Origin: Rhodopseudomonas_A palustris_F
Lineage (GTDB): Bacteria; Pseudomonadota; Alphaproteobacteria; Rhizobiales; Xanthobacteraceae
Direction of reading: 5' to 3'
Assembly: GCF_000013745.1 (NCBI RefSeq)
Contig: NC_007925.1
Coordinates: 1,116,001-1,180,000 of the forward strand
Length of the DNA: 64,000 nucleotides
The notes below the pieces were generated by a model that was given only the letters and a program-made list of their open reading frames with translations, made no database searches and had not been told where the DNA came from. Shown one piece after another: positions 53,188 through 61,052 of this stretch. The position numbers were made by a program, and so were the translations under genes. Positions within the stretch are counted from its first letter, which is position 1. Every line of letters begins with the position of its first letter.

Positions 53188-53952
53188 ATGACTTCTTTTC
53201 TTAATGACCTGATCGGCCCGCGTCAGCTGATCTTCGCCTTCGTCGTCGTCGGTCTGTTGACCTGGCTGTGCTACGCGTTCTCCAAGCACATCACCAAGAA
53301 CCGTATCCACGGTTCGGCAGTTGCGATCATCATCGGTTTGGCGCTGGCCTATTACGGCGGCGTCACCACGGGTGGCAAGAAGGGTATCGCCGACATTTCG
53401 ATGTTCGCCGGCTTCGCCCTGATGGGCGGCGCCATGCTGCGCGACTTCTGCATCGTGTCGACCGCCTATGGCGTGCGGCTTGAGGAACTGAAGAAGGCCG
53501 GTGTAGGCGGCGTGTTGGCGTTGGTGATCGGCACCGTACTGGCGTTCATCGTCGGCGTTGGGACCGCCTATGCGTTCGGTTACCGTGATACGGTTTCGCT
53601 CACCACCATTGGTGCCGGCGCCGTGACCTTCATCGTCGGTCCGGTCACCGGTTCGGCGCTGCACGCGACCTCGGATGTGATCGCGTTGTCGGTCGCCGCC
53701 GGCGTGGTGAAATCGATCGCCGTGATGATCCTGACGCCGTTCTTGGCCAAGCCGTTCGGCCTGACCAATCCGGCGGCTGCCATGGTCTATGGCGGTCTGA
53801 TGGGCACCACCAGCGGCACCGCCGCGGGTCTTGCCGCGACCGACGTTCGCCTGGTGCCTTATGGCGCATTGACCGCGACGTTCTACACCGGCTTCGGCTG
53901 TCTGGTATGTCCGTCGGTGCTCTATCTCGGTATGAAGGCTATCTTCGGTTGA
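53188..53952 (+). CDS. madM: Malonate transporter subunit MadM
   Basis: A 254-residue membrane protein, larger subunit of the MadLM transporter. It has about seven hydrophobic segments and the conserved stretch AYYGGVTTGGKKGIADISMF, plus FIVGPVTGSALHATSDVIALS and YGGLMGTTSGTAAGLAATDV. The start follows AGGGAGAGTGAC, 14 bases after madL. Confidence 0.9.
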   Translation: MTSFLNDLIGPRQLIFAFVVVGLLTWLCYAFSKHITKNRIHGSAVAIIIGLALAYYGGVTTGGKKGIADISMFAGFALMGGAMLRDFCIVSTAYGVRLEELKKAGVGGVLALVIGTVLAFIVGVGTAYAFGYRDTVSLTTIGAGAVTFIVGPVTGSALHATSDVIALSVAAGVVKSIAVMILTPFLAKPFGLTNPAAAMVYGGLMGTTSGTAAGLAATDVRLVPYGALTATFYTGFGCLVCPSVLYLGMKAIFG

Positions 53953-53967
53953 TATGATCGAATCGGC

Positions 53968-54003
53968 GACCGGCCGCGGCAGCCATACCTGCCGCGGCCG
54001 GTC
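53968..54003. terminator. Strong hairpin between madM and bioM
   Basis: A perfect 15-base-pair stem (GACCGGCCGCGGCAG, loop CCATAC, then its complement) begins 16 bases after the madM stop. There is no T run, but the stem is very stable and could end or pause transcription before the biotin transporter genes. Confidence 0.6.
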
Positions 54004-54052
54004 GACGAGGATGCAACCTCGGCGTGATGCGCCGATCCCTTGAGAGGCCGCC

Positions 54053-54817
54053 ATGACGCTCCGATCGATCTTGGCCCGCGGTATCGGCAAAACCTCGGCG
54101 CCTGTCGTGCCGGCGCGGTTGGCTGCGGAGCAGGCCACACAGCGGATCGCTTTCGATCAGGTGTCGCTGACCCGCGAGAATCGCGGCGTCCTGAACAACA
54201 TTCATTTTTCCGCCGACGAGGCTCGGATCGGCATCCTCGGCGTCAATGGCTCGGGTAAGTCGACGCTGCTGCGTCTGATGATCGGCCTGGTCACCCCGTC
54301 GGGCGGGACCGTCACCGTCGATGGCCTCAACCCGCGGCGCGACGCCGTCACCGTGCGCAACCGCACCGGCTTTATGTTTCAAACCCCCGACAACCAGATC
54401 GTCTGCCCGATCGTCGAGGAAGATCTGGCGTTCGGTCTGAAGGCGAGGGGGCTGACGCCCGACGGCATCGCTGCGCGGATCGAAGCCAGCCTGGTCCGCC
54501 TCGGCATCGCCGGTCTGGCGAAACGCCGCGTCCATGAACTCTCCGGCGGCGAACGCCAATTGGTGGCGCTGGCCGGCGTGCTGACCCGGGCGCCGACCAC
54601 CATCCTGTTCGACGAGCCGACCTCGCAGCTCGACCTCGCCAACCGCAACCGGTTTCAGCGGCTGCTCGCCGGCATGTCGGAGCAGGCGATCGTGGCGACC
54701 CATGACCTCGAACTGGTCGAGGATTTCGATCGCGTGCTGGTGATCGATGGCGGCCGCCTCGTCGTCGATGCGTTGCCGGCCGAAGCCGTCGCGCGCTATC
54801 GGGAGTTGTGCCAATGA
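54053..54817 (+). CDS. bioM: Energy-coupling ATPase of the biotin ECF transporter
   Basis: A 254-residue ABC ATPase of the CbiO/EcfA type. Walker A LGVNGSGKSTLL, Q-loop FMFQTPDNQIVCPIVEEDLAFG (the DNQ form typical of EcfA), signature ELSGGERQLVALAG, Walker B ILFDEPTSQLDL and switch HDLELV. An N-terminal extension of about 35 residues precedes the domain. It overlaps bioN by four bases. Biotin supply fits the need of the adjacent biotin-dependent malonate decarboxylase. Confidence 0.88.
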   Translation: MTLRSILARGIGKTSAPVVPARLAAEQATQRIAFDQVSLTRENRGVLNNIHFSADEARIGILGVNGSGKSTLLRLMIGLVTPSGGTVTVDGLNPRRDAVTVRNRTGFMFQTPDNQIVCPIVEEDLAFGLKARGLTPDGIAARIEASLVRLGIAGLAKRRVHELSGGERQLVALAGVLTRAPTTILFDEPTSQLDLANRNRFQRLLAGMSEQAIVATHDLELVEDFDRVLVIDGGRLVVDALPAEAVARYRELCQ

Positions 54818-55581
54818 CCGCAGCCGGGCCGCGCTGGATCGCCTCCGCGCCGCTCGCCGGCGTTCCGGTGGGCTGGAAGCTGACGGTGCTGGCCGCGCTC
54901 GGCGCGGGGCTGGCGTTTGTCGAGCGGCCATGGCTGCTCGCCGCCGCTTTCGGACTTTCGCTTTGTGCGCTGCTGGCGACCGGTCTCGGACCGCGGCAGC
55001 TGTGGCGCGGGCTGAAGGGCCCCGTTGTCATCGTGGCGTGCATCGCGCTGCTGGAAGGCTGGCAACACGGCATGGTTTCCGCAGCCGTCGTCACGCTGCG
55101 GCTCGTCACTCTGATCTGTTTTGCTCATGCGGTGACCTCCAGCACGTCGGTGTTGGCGATGACGGCCGTGATCGAGTCCGCGCTGCGGCCGCTGGAGCGG
55201 ATCGGGCTGCTCGATGCCGAGCGCGCCGGCCTGACGCTGACGCTGGCGATCCGCTTCGTGCCGCTGATCGTCGACGAGATCGCCGCAATCCGCGAAGCCC
55301 AGGCGATGCGCGGACTGGATCGCTCGATCGTCGCGCTCGCGGTGCCGCTGGTGGTGAGAATCATCCTGCGGGCGCAGGATCTCGCCGATGCCATCGACTT
55401 GCGCGGTCCGCCGCCGCGCTCGGGCGGCGGAGCGACCGCCGGTGCAGTCGTCACCCCGGAATCGCCCGACGGCTTCGCGCCGGCGCATCCCGGCTCCGGC
55501 GGCGATCAGCTGCGCGCCAGCGCCGCGGTTCCGTACGGCGCTCGGTTGTCGGATGCAAACCTTGGTAACGGAGATTGGTAA
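54814..55581 (+). CDS. bioN: Transmembrane coupling subunit of the biotin ECF transporter
   Basis: A 255-residue CbiQ/EcfT-type protein. Hydrophobic segments lie in residues 15-120, and the family motif for ATPase contact is IREAQAMRGLDRSIVAL (with the AxARG-like AMRG). About 60 residues after RAQDLADAIDLRG form a Gly/Pro/Ala-rich tail with no recognised domain, longer than usual for BioN. ATG 54814 overlaps the bioM stop. Confidence 0.8.
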   Translation: MTAAGPRWIASAPLAGVPVGWKLTVLAALGAGLAFVERPWLLAAAFGLSLCALLATGLGPRQLWRGLKGPVVIVACIALLEGWQHGMVSAAVVTLRLVTLICFAHAVTSSTSVLAMTAVIESALRPLERIGLLDAERAGLTLTLAIRFVPLIVDEIAAIREAQAMRGLDRSIVALAVPLVVRIILRAQDLADAIDLRGPPPRSGGGATAGAVVTPESPDGFAPAHPGSGGDQLRASAAVPYGARLSDANLGNGDW

Positions 55582-55583
55582 CG

Positions 55584-56162
55584 ATGACACCGCAATCCAC
55601 CATCGCCTTGGGAACGCGCGACCTCGCGCTCATCGGCCTCAGCGCCGGCTTGATCGTTGCGCTCGGCGCGGTGCCGCCGATCGTGGTCGGCATTCTGCCG
55701 GTGCCGATTACGTTGCAGTCGTTCGGCGTCATGTTGGCCGGCCTGATGTTCGGCCCGAAGCGCGGCGCTTTGGCCTGCCTCACCGTGCTCGCATTGGTTG
55801 CCGTCGGCCTGCCGGTGCTGTCCGGCGGGCGCGGTGGATTGGCCGTATTCGCGGGTCCTTCCGCCGGTTACTTGCTGGCATGGATGCCCGCTGCCTACAT
55901 CATCGGCTTTTTGGCGACACGCGCCGAAGCCTTGCAGCGTCCTCTGGCCCGCTCCGCCGCCTACCTGTTCGTGACCGTGCTCGGCGGCGTCATCGTGCTC
56001 AACCTTGGCGGCGTTCTCTGGCTGGCGGCGGTGAGCCATATCAGCGTGACCACGGTGATCGCCGGCTCATTGGTGTTCATGCCGGGTGACCTGATCAAGG
56101 CCGTACTCGCCGTGTTGGTGGTCCGGCGGGTGGAAGCCTTGCTGACGTTGCCGCGCGTCTGA
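55584..56162 (+). CDS. bioY: Biotin-specific S component BioY
   Basis: A 192-residue membrane protein of the BioY family, the biotin-binding part of the ECF transporter. It shows VPPIVVGILPVPITLQSFGVMLAGLMFGPKRGA, AVGLPVLSGGRGGLAVFAGPSAGYLLAW and the tail FMPGDLIKAVLAVLVVRRVE, which are diagnostic. ATG 55584 lies two bases after bioN; the TTG at 55575 would overlap. Confidence 0.92.
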   Translation: MTPQSTIALGTRDLALIGLSAGLIVALGAVPPIVVGILPVPITLQSFGVMLAGLMFGPKRGALACLTVLALVAVGLPVLSGGRGGLAVFAGPSAGYLLAWMPAAYIIGFLATRAEALQRPLARSAAYLFVTVLGGVIVLNLGGVLWLAAVSHISVTTVIAGSLVFMPGDLIKAVLAVLVVRRVEALLTLPRV

Positions 56163-56425
56163 CATCCCGCGCGACGCCCGTCGCAGTAAAAATTGCATCG
56201 AACTGCGTGCATCTACGGGGTTCACCCGCCTTGGACGCAATCTCGACTGAACCCGCCGGAACCGATTCTCAACACTTCGTCTGTATGAGGGGATGTGATA
56301 GATCAACGCGCTGAATCGGGCTCAGCGCCGCCGTCGTTTCCTCGCCGGTTGTATCTATGCGCTGGCATCCGTTTGACGGCCTCGCGACATCACGACCGGT
56401 TTCCTCAACGCAAGGAACAGCACTG

Positions 56426-56848
56426 GTGCAATTGGAACTGACTGCCAGCAGGATTGGCAAAGTGGCCATCATGTTGGCGATGACCTCGAATGAAGAGGAA
56501 GCAGGATTCAAGGAGAAGATCGCGGCCGAGACCAACTACAAGCTCTCGGTGATGTGGGTCAGCGGGCGGAAAACCGAAATCAACAAGACCTTCCCGCGCG
56601 CGATCCTGAACGCCGCCCTGCGGAATCAAACCGTCGAGAATAGACCCGGCGCGACCCACGCGCTGATTCATGCCGGACTTGAGGCGCTGAACGGCCTGGT
56701 GCCAAGCGTCCCCGGCGACAGCAGCCTGAAGGTGAAGGTCGTCATCCTTGCCGACGCGCATTGGGTGGTCGTCGCGGCCTACGGCGAATCCGCGTTCCTG
56801 CCGGAGACCAACCACGAGCGCGTTGGCCTCGGCGTGATGCACCTCTAG
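56426..56848 (+). CDS. HutP-like protein
   Basis: A 140-residue protein resembling Bacillus HutP, the histidine- and Mg-dependent antiterminator of the hut operon. It shares THALIHAGLEALNGL with the two metal-coordinating histidines of HutP (HALYHATMEAL) and the C-terminal ERVGLGVMHL matching FGVGINHI with the third histidine; RIGKVAIMLAM parallels RIGRLSVLLLL near the N-terminus. GTG at 56426 behind AAGGAACAG gives a HutP-like start, better than the ATG at 56357. No histidine catabolism gene is near. An RNA-binding regulatory role is inferred; the target is unknown. Confidence 0.7.
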   Translation: MQLELTASRIGKVAIMLAMTSNEEEAGFKEKIAAETNYKLSVMWVSGRKTEINKTFPRAILNAALRNQTVENRPGATHALIHAGLEALNGLVPSVPGDSSLKVKVVILADAHWVVVAAYGESAFLPETNHERVGLGVMHL

Positions 56849-57047
56849 GGCATTTTCGGTTAGGATAGATGCTGTTCAAGAGTCCCGGGCCGTCATTCCG
56901 GGGCACGAGCAGCTTCTTTGCGAGTGAGCCCGGAATCCATAACCACCGCAGGGACTATGCATTCCTGACTTGCTCGTTCTTCGAACTCGCAATCCGGAAT
57001 GACGACAACATTTTGGTTGGACGATTCAATCCTAACCGAAAAGTCTC
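56848..57047 (-). repeat. MITE-like repeat, copy C (complete)
   Basis: A 200-base element, the reverse complement of copy B (38856-39056), starting GGCATTTTCGGTTAGGAT and ending CAATCCTAACCGAAAAGTCTC. It begins at the last base of the HutP-like stop codon, as copy B does with maoC. The 90 bases beyond it up to 57134 show nothing recognisable. Confidence 0.85.
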
Positions 57048-57134
57048 AAGATCGGGAGGCTGCATCCGCCGGTTCTCCTTCGTCACCGTTTGCCGGCGTT
57101 TTCGCCAGCCATGACGCAAAGCGGGGCGGAGCTT

Positions 57135-57959
57135 TCAGCCCGCCAGCCGCTTTGGTTTGGCGCTCAGCGGATAGACGCCGCTCGGTGCCGATTGTCGCTT
57201 CAGGCGGCTGTCGTAGGAGAATCGGTCGGCCGGATGAATGCTCCGGCTGACGATGAAGACCCGGTCCTTGGCGTCGAGATAGCGACGGGTAATTTCCAGC
57301 GCATGGGCACCCTGCTTCGCCTCCAGCGCCGTGACCAGCCGCTTCGGTACGCCGATGGCGGTGATGGTCTGGTGAATTTCGGCGGTGGGGTGGCCGGCGA
57401 AGTCCTCGATCAGCGTGCTGATCAGCCCGGGATAATCGGCGACGCGCTGACGCACGATCGCCGCGAACATCGGCGCGACGTAGACGTCGGTCCAGCACAG
57501 CGGCGGCGATGATGCGATCGGCGAGGAGCGCAGGCTCGACACCCGCAGCCACGCTTCGCCCGGTGCACAGTCCAGCAACGTCGCGAGCTTGCTATCGGCG
57601 ATCTCGGTTGCGATCTCCTGCACATGCCGGTCGGTTTGCGCGCCGTATTGCGCAACATCTTCGATCGTCGCCAGGGTCTGGTTGTAACTTCCGGGACCGC
57701 GCAGCGGCCGCACGGATTCGACGCGGGTGCCGGCGTTGCGCCGCCGCGAAATCATCCCGGCCTGCTGCAATTCGCCAAGCGCGGCGCGCACCGTCGAGCG
57801 GCTGACCCCGAGTTGTTCTGCCAAGTCGACTTCGTTCGGCATCACCGTGCCAACCGGATATTCGCCGCCGACGATCCGTTGCGTCAACAAATTCGCGACG
57901 ATGGCCCAGCGCGTTCGCAAATCCCTGCTCCCTGCAGCGAAAGGTTGTCCGGCCCACAC
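57135..57959 (-). CDS. GntR-family regulator with UTRA domain
   Basis: A HutC-subfamily GntR regulator, 274 residues from GTG 57959 (277 from TTG 57968). The winged helix is residues about 15-80: IVANLLTQRIVGGEYPVGTVMPNEVDLAEQLGVSRSTVRAALGEL. The UTRA ligand domain follows, with AWLRVSSLRSS, DVYVAPMFAAIV and IGVPKRLVTALEAKQGAHALEITRRYLD. It is divergent from the lyase operon with a 132-base gap carrying the half-sites CGAACCTAT and ATAGGTACG, and probably represses that operon until its substrate is present. Confidence 0.82.
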   Translation of the reverse strand: MWAGQPFAAGSRDLRTRWAIVANLLTQRIVGGEYPVGTVMPNEVDLAEQLGVSRSTVRAALGELQQAGMISRRRNAGTRVESVRPLRGPGSYNQTLATIEDVAQYGAQTDRHVQEIATEIADSKLATLLDCAPGEAWLRVSSLRSSPIASSPPLCWTDVYVAPMFAAIVRQRVADYPGLISTLIEDFAGHPTAEIHQTITAIGVPKRLVTALEAKQGAHALEITRRYLDAKDRVFIVSRSIHPADRFSYDSRLKRQSAPSGVYPLSAKPKRLAG

Positions 57960-57995
57960 CCTACCCAAGGCCCCCGCGAAGGGCCAACAATAAGT

Positions 57996-58044
57996 TCGAA
58001 CCTATCGTTGACATAAGGTCTCATCTGAGGAATAGGTACGAACC
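57996..58044. promoter_or_regulatory. Inverted half-sites in the GntR-lyase gap
   Basis: CGAACCTAT (57996-58004) and ATAGGTACGAACC (58032-58044) form an inverted pair across a TTGACA (58008-58013) that fits a -35 box for the lyase operon. A GntR protein bound here would block the promoter. This is a reading of the sequence, untested. Confidence 0.5.
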
Positions 58045-58091
58045 AATAGGCGCGACCAGCGCCACCCCAGGGCAGGATCGAGAACGCTTCA

Positions 58092-59459
58092 ATGCCGAGT
58101 ACCGTCACCGAATCGTTGATTTTCCGCGACATGTTCGGCACCGCCGCGATGCGGTCGGTGTTCTCGGACGAGGCGCTGGTGCGCCGCTATCTCGAGGTCG
58201 AGGTAGCTCTGGCCCGCGCTGAAGCCGCCAGCGGCGTGGTCCCGGCCGATGCCGCGGAGGCCATCGCGGCGGCCGCCGCCACCATGACCATCGATTTCGA
58301 TCGGCTGCGCGACCAGACCGAAATCACCGGCTATCCGATTCTGGCGATCGTGCATCAATTGTCGGAAGCGGCGGGCGAAGCCGGCGGCTTCGTGCATTGG
58401 GGCGCCACCACCCAGGACATCATGGACACCGCGACCGTGCTACAGGTGCGCGCCGCGCTCGACCTGGTGGGCGCCGATCTCGTAGCGCTCCGCGACATTC
58501 TTGCGGCGCTGGCGTTGAAGCATCGCGACACCCCGATGGCCGGCCGCACCCATCTGCAGCAGGCGCTGCCGATCACCTTCGGCTACAAGGTCGCGGTCTG
58601 GCTATCGATGATCGAACGTCACATCGAGCGGCTCGCGCAGATGCGGCCGCGGGTGCTGCTCGGGCAATTCGCCGGCGCCGCCGGCACGCTCGCCTCGCTC
58701 GGCGCCGACGGGCTTAAAGTGCAAGCCGCGCTGTGCGACCTGTTGGGGCTGGCGCAGCCGTCGGCGACCTGGCATGTTGCGCGCGACGGCCTCGCCGAAG
58801 TAGTGTCGTTCCTCGGGCTGGTCACCGGCAGCCTCGGCAAGATCGGCACCGACGTGATGTTGCTGATGGCGACCGAATTCGCCGAACTGGCGGAGCCGTT
58901 CGTCAAGGGCCGCGGCGCCTCCTCGACCATGCCGCAGAAGCGCAACCCGATTTCCTCCGAACTGATGCTCGCCGCGGCGAAGACCGTTCGTCAGCACGTA
59001 GCATTGATGCTCGACGGCATGGTGCAGGATCTGGAGCGCGCCACCGGCCCCTGGCATGTCGAGTGGATCGCGATACCCGAGAGCTTCATCCTGACCGGCG
59101 GCGCGCTGGCGCAAGCCAAGTACATGCTGGATGGGCTGATCGTCGATGCCGAGCGGATGCGCCACAATCTCGCGATGAGCGGCGGTCTGATCGTCGCCGA
59201 AGCGGTGATGATGGCTGCGGCGCCGAAGCTCGGCCGCCAGGTTGCGCACGACGTGGTCTATGACGCATGCCGCGTCGCGCTGACCGAAAAGCGGACGCTG
59301 GCCGACGTGCTGATCGACGTGCCGGAGATCGTCGATGCGCTCGGCGACGCCGAGGCGATCCGCCATCATTGCGATCCGGCGAACTATCTCGGCCTCGCGC
59401 CGCAGATGGTCGATCGCATGCTGAGCCTGCTGCCGGCCGGCCAGGCGGGGGCGCGCTGA
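58092..59459 (+). CDS. Fumarase/aspartase-superfamily lyase, PcaB-like
   Basis: A 455-residue lyase of the 3-carboxy-cis,cis-muconate cycloisomerase/adenylosuccinate lyase group. Family regions are FVHWGATTQDIMDTATVLQ, GRTHLQQALPITFGYKVAVW and the mobile signature loop GRGASSTMPQKRNPISSELML with the catalytic serine. It lacks other protocatechuate-pathway neighbours (no PcaC, PcaD, PcaG or PcaH here), so the substrate may be a different succinyl- or carboxymuconate-like compound. Its stop overlaps the following start (TGATG). Confidence 0.8.
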   Translation: MPSTVTESLIFRDMFGTAAMRSVFSDEALVRRYLEVEVALARAEAASGVVPADAAEAIAAAAATMTIDFDRLRDQTEITGYPILAIVHQLSEAAGEAGGFVHWGATTQDIMDTATVLQVRAALDLVGADLVALRDILAALALKHRDTPMAGRTHLQQALPITFGYKVAVWLSMIERHIERLAQMRPRVLLGQFAGAAGTLASLGADGLKVQAALCDLLGLAQPSATWHVARDGLAEVVSFLGLVTGSLGKIGTDVMLLMATEFAELAEPFVKGRGASSTMPQKRNPISSELMLAAAKTVRQHVALMLDGMVQDLERATGPWHVEWIAIPESFILTGGALAQAKYMLDGLIVDAERMRHNLAMSGGLIVAEAVMMAAAPKLGRQVAHDVVYDACRVALTEKRTLADVLIDVPEIVDALGDAEAIRHHCDPANYLGLAPQMVDRMLSLLPAGQAGAR

Positions 59460-59845
59460 TGTCGGCGCCTGCGGCGGCTCCGCTGGAGACTTATCTCGCG
59501 CATCTGGCACGCGGCGAACTGGCGTTTCAGCGCGCGCCCGACGGCACGGCGGTGTTCTTTCCGCGGCTGGTGGCGCCGCGCTCCGGCGCGACCGATCTGC
59601 AATGGCAAATCTCCGCCGGGCTCGGCACGGTCTATTCGGCCACCACGCTGCATCCCAAGGGCGAGCCCGCATATAATGTGTCGCTGATCGACGTCGACGA
59701 GGGGTTTCGCCTGATGAGCCGTGTCGAAGGCGTCGATCCCGCCGCGGTGAAGATCGGCATGCGGGTGCGGGTGCGGATCACCCATGATGCCGCCGGCACG
59801 CCGCTGCCGGTGTTCGATGCACTCAATGCGGAGCAGAACTCATGA
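59459..59845 (+). CDS. DUF35-type OB-fold protein without zinc cysteines
   Basis: A 128-residue protein resembling the DUF35 partners of thiolases and Ltp aldolases. The OB-fold half is clear: ISAGLGTVYSATTLHPKGEP, YNVSLIDVDEGFRLMSRVEG and VKIGMRVRVRI. The N-terminal half aligns with the zinc ribbon (GELAFQRAPDGTAVFFPRLV and APRSGATDLQWQ) but all four cysteines are gone. It overlaps both neighbours and very likely binds the thiolase-like product of the next gene. Confidence 0.72.
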   Translation: MSAPAAAPLETYLAHLARGELAFQRAPDGTAVFFPRLVAPRSGATDLQWQISAGLGTVYSATTLHPKGEPAYNVSLIDVDEGFRLMSRVEGVDPAAVKIGMRVRVRITHDAAGTPLPVFDALNAEQNS

Positions 59846-60996
59846 CGACGCGGACGCGTGGCCATGCGGCCGTCGTCGGCGTGGCCGAATCCGATCTCGG
59901 CATCGTCGGACCGCACATGACGCCGGTCGATCTGATGGCGCAGGCGACGATGCGCGCGCTCGACGACTGCGGCCTCAAGCTCAGCGACGTCGACGCGGTG
60001 TTCGCCGCCAGCGCGCAGGTGCGGTTCGGGCCGATGATGCTCTGCGAGTATCTCGGGCTCAATCCGCGCACCATCGACGGCACCCAGATCGGCGGCTCCT
60101 CGTTCATGTCGCATCTGGCGCATGCGGTGGCGGTGATCGAGCTCGGGCTGTGCGAAGTGGCGCTGATCGCCTATGGCAGCACGCAGCGCTCGGTGTCGCG
60201 CGCCGCCGCGTCGCCGACCGATATCAATCCTTACGAGGCGCCGTTTCGGCCGGTGATGCCGGCGAGCGCCTACGCGCTGGCCGCCGCCCGACACATGTAT
60301 CAGTTCGGCACCACGCGCGAGCAGCTCGCCGACGTCGCGGTCGCGGCGCGGCAATGGGCGCTGCTCAATCCGAAGGCCTGGGAGAAAGAACCGCTCAGCC
60401 GCGAGCAGGTGCTGGGCGCGCGGATGCTGTCGGACCCGCTCACCGTGCGCGACTGTTGCCTGGTGCTCGACGGCGGCGGCGCCATGATCGTGACTTCGGC
60501 GGCGACCGCGCGCGATTGCCGCAAACTGCCGATCCATGTGCTCGGCACCGGCGAAGCCATCGGCCACGGCTCGATCTCCGGCATGGCCGACCTCACCACC
60601 ACGGCCGCCGCGGTCTCCGGGCCGCGCGCCTTTGCGGCGGCGGGCTTAGCGCCGGCCGACATCGACGTCGCGCTGCTATACGACGCCTTCACCATCACGC
60701 CGATCCTGTTTCTCGAGGATCTCGGCTTCTGCGCCAAGGGCGAGGGCGGTTCTTTCGTGCAGGACGGTGGCATCGCGCCGGGCGGTCGCCTCGCCGTCAA
60801 CACCAATGGCGGCGGGCTGTCCTACTGCCATCCCGGCATGTACGGCCTGTTGGCGATGATCGAATGCGTCCGGCAGCTGCGCGGCGAATGCGGCGCCAGG
60901 CAGCTCGCCAAGCACAACGTCGCACTGGCGCACGGCAATGGCGGGGTGCTGTCCAGCCAATGCACCGCGATCTTCGGCACACCGGCGGCGCTGTAG
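59842..60996 (+). CDS. Thiolase-superfamily protein, Ltp/SCP-x type
   Basis: A 384-residue member of the non-canonical thiolases (lipid-transfer-protein type). The nucleophile cysteine position is a serine-containing IGGSSFMSHLAHAVAV. The later motifs are DVALLYDAFTITPILFLEDLG, NTNGGGLSYCHPGMYG and AHGNGGVLSSQCTAIF. These proteins pair with DUF35 proteins and are reported as retro-aldolases in steroid side-chain degradation (Ltp2-type), or as thiolases. Coupling to the preceding DUF35-like gene (ATGA) supports a complex. Whether it cleaves or condenses is not decided by sequence. Confidence 0.75.
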   Translation: MTTRTRGHAAVVGVAESDLGIVGPHMTPVDLMAQATMRALDDCGLKLSDVDAVFAASAQVRFGPMMLCEYLGLNPRTIDGTQIGGSSFMSHLAHAVAVIELGLCEVALIAYGSTQRSVSRAAASPTDINPYEAPFRPVMPASAYALAAARHMYQFGTTREQLADVAVAARQWALLNPKAWEKEPLSREQVLGARMLSDPLTVRDCCLVLDGGGAMIVTSAATARDCRKLPIHVLGTGEAIGHGSISGMADLTTTAAAVSGPRAFAAAGLAPADIDVALLYDAFTITPILFLEDLGFCAKGEGGSFVQDGGIAPGGRLAVNTNGGGLSYCHPGMYGLLAMIECVRQLRGECGARQLAKHNVALAHGNGGVLSSQCTAIFGTPAAL

Positions 60997-61052
60997 CGCC
61001 CGCCGCGTTCAAGACCACGACCAACAAACAATATCAACAAAAGGGAGCGGAC

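Noticed and set aside
56405..56842. 145-residue minus-strand ORF opposite the HutP-like gene
   Set aside because: The plus-strand frame carries the HutP histidine motifs and a ribosome binding site; this one has none.
59784..61052. Long N-terminal extension of the MFS frame
   Set aside because: It is the thiolase gene in another frame; the real MFS start is 61053 with a good ribosome binding site.
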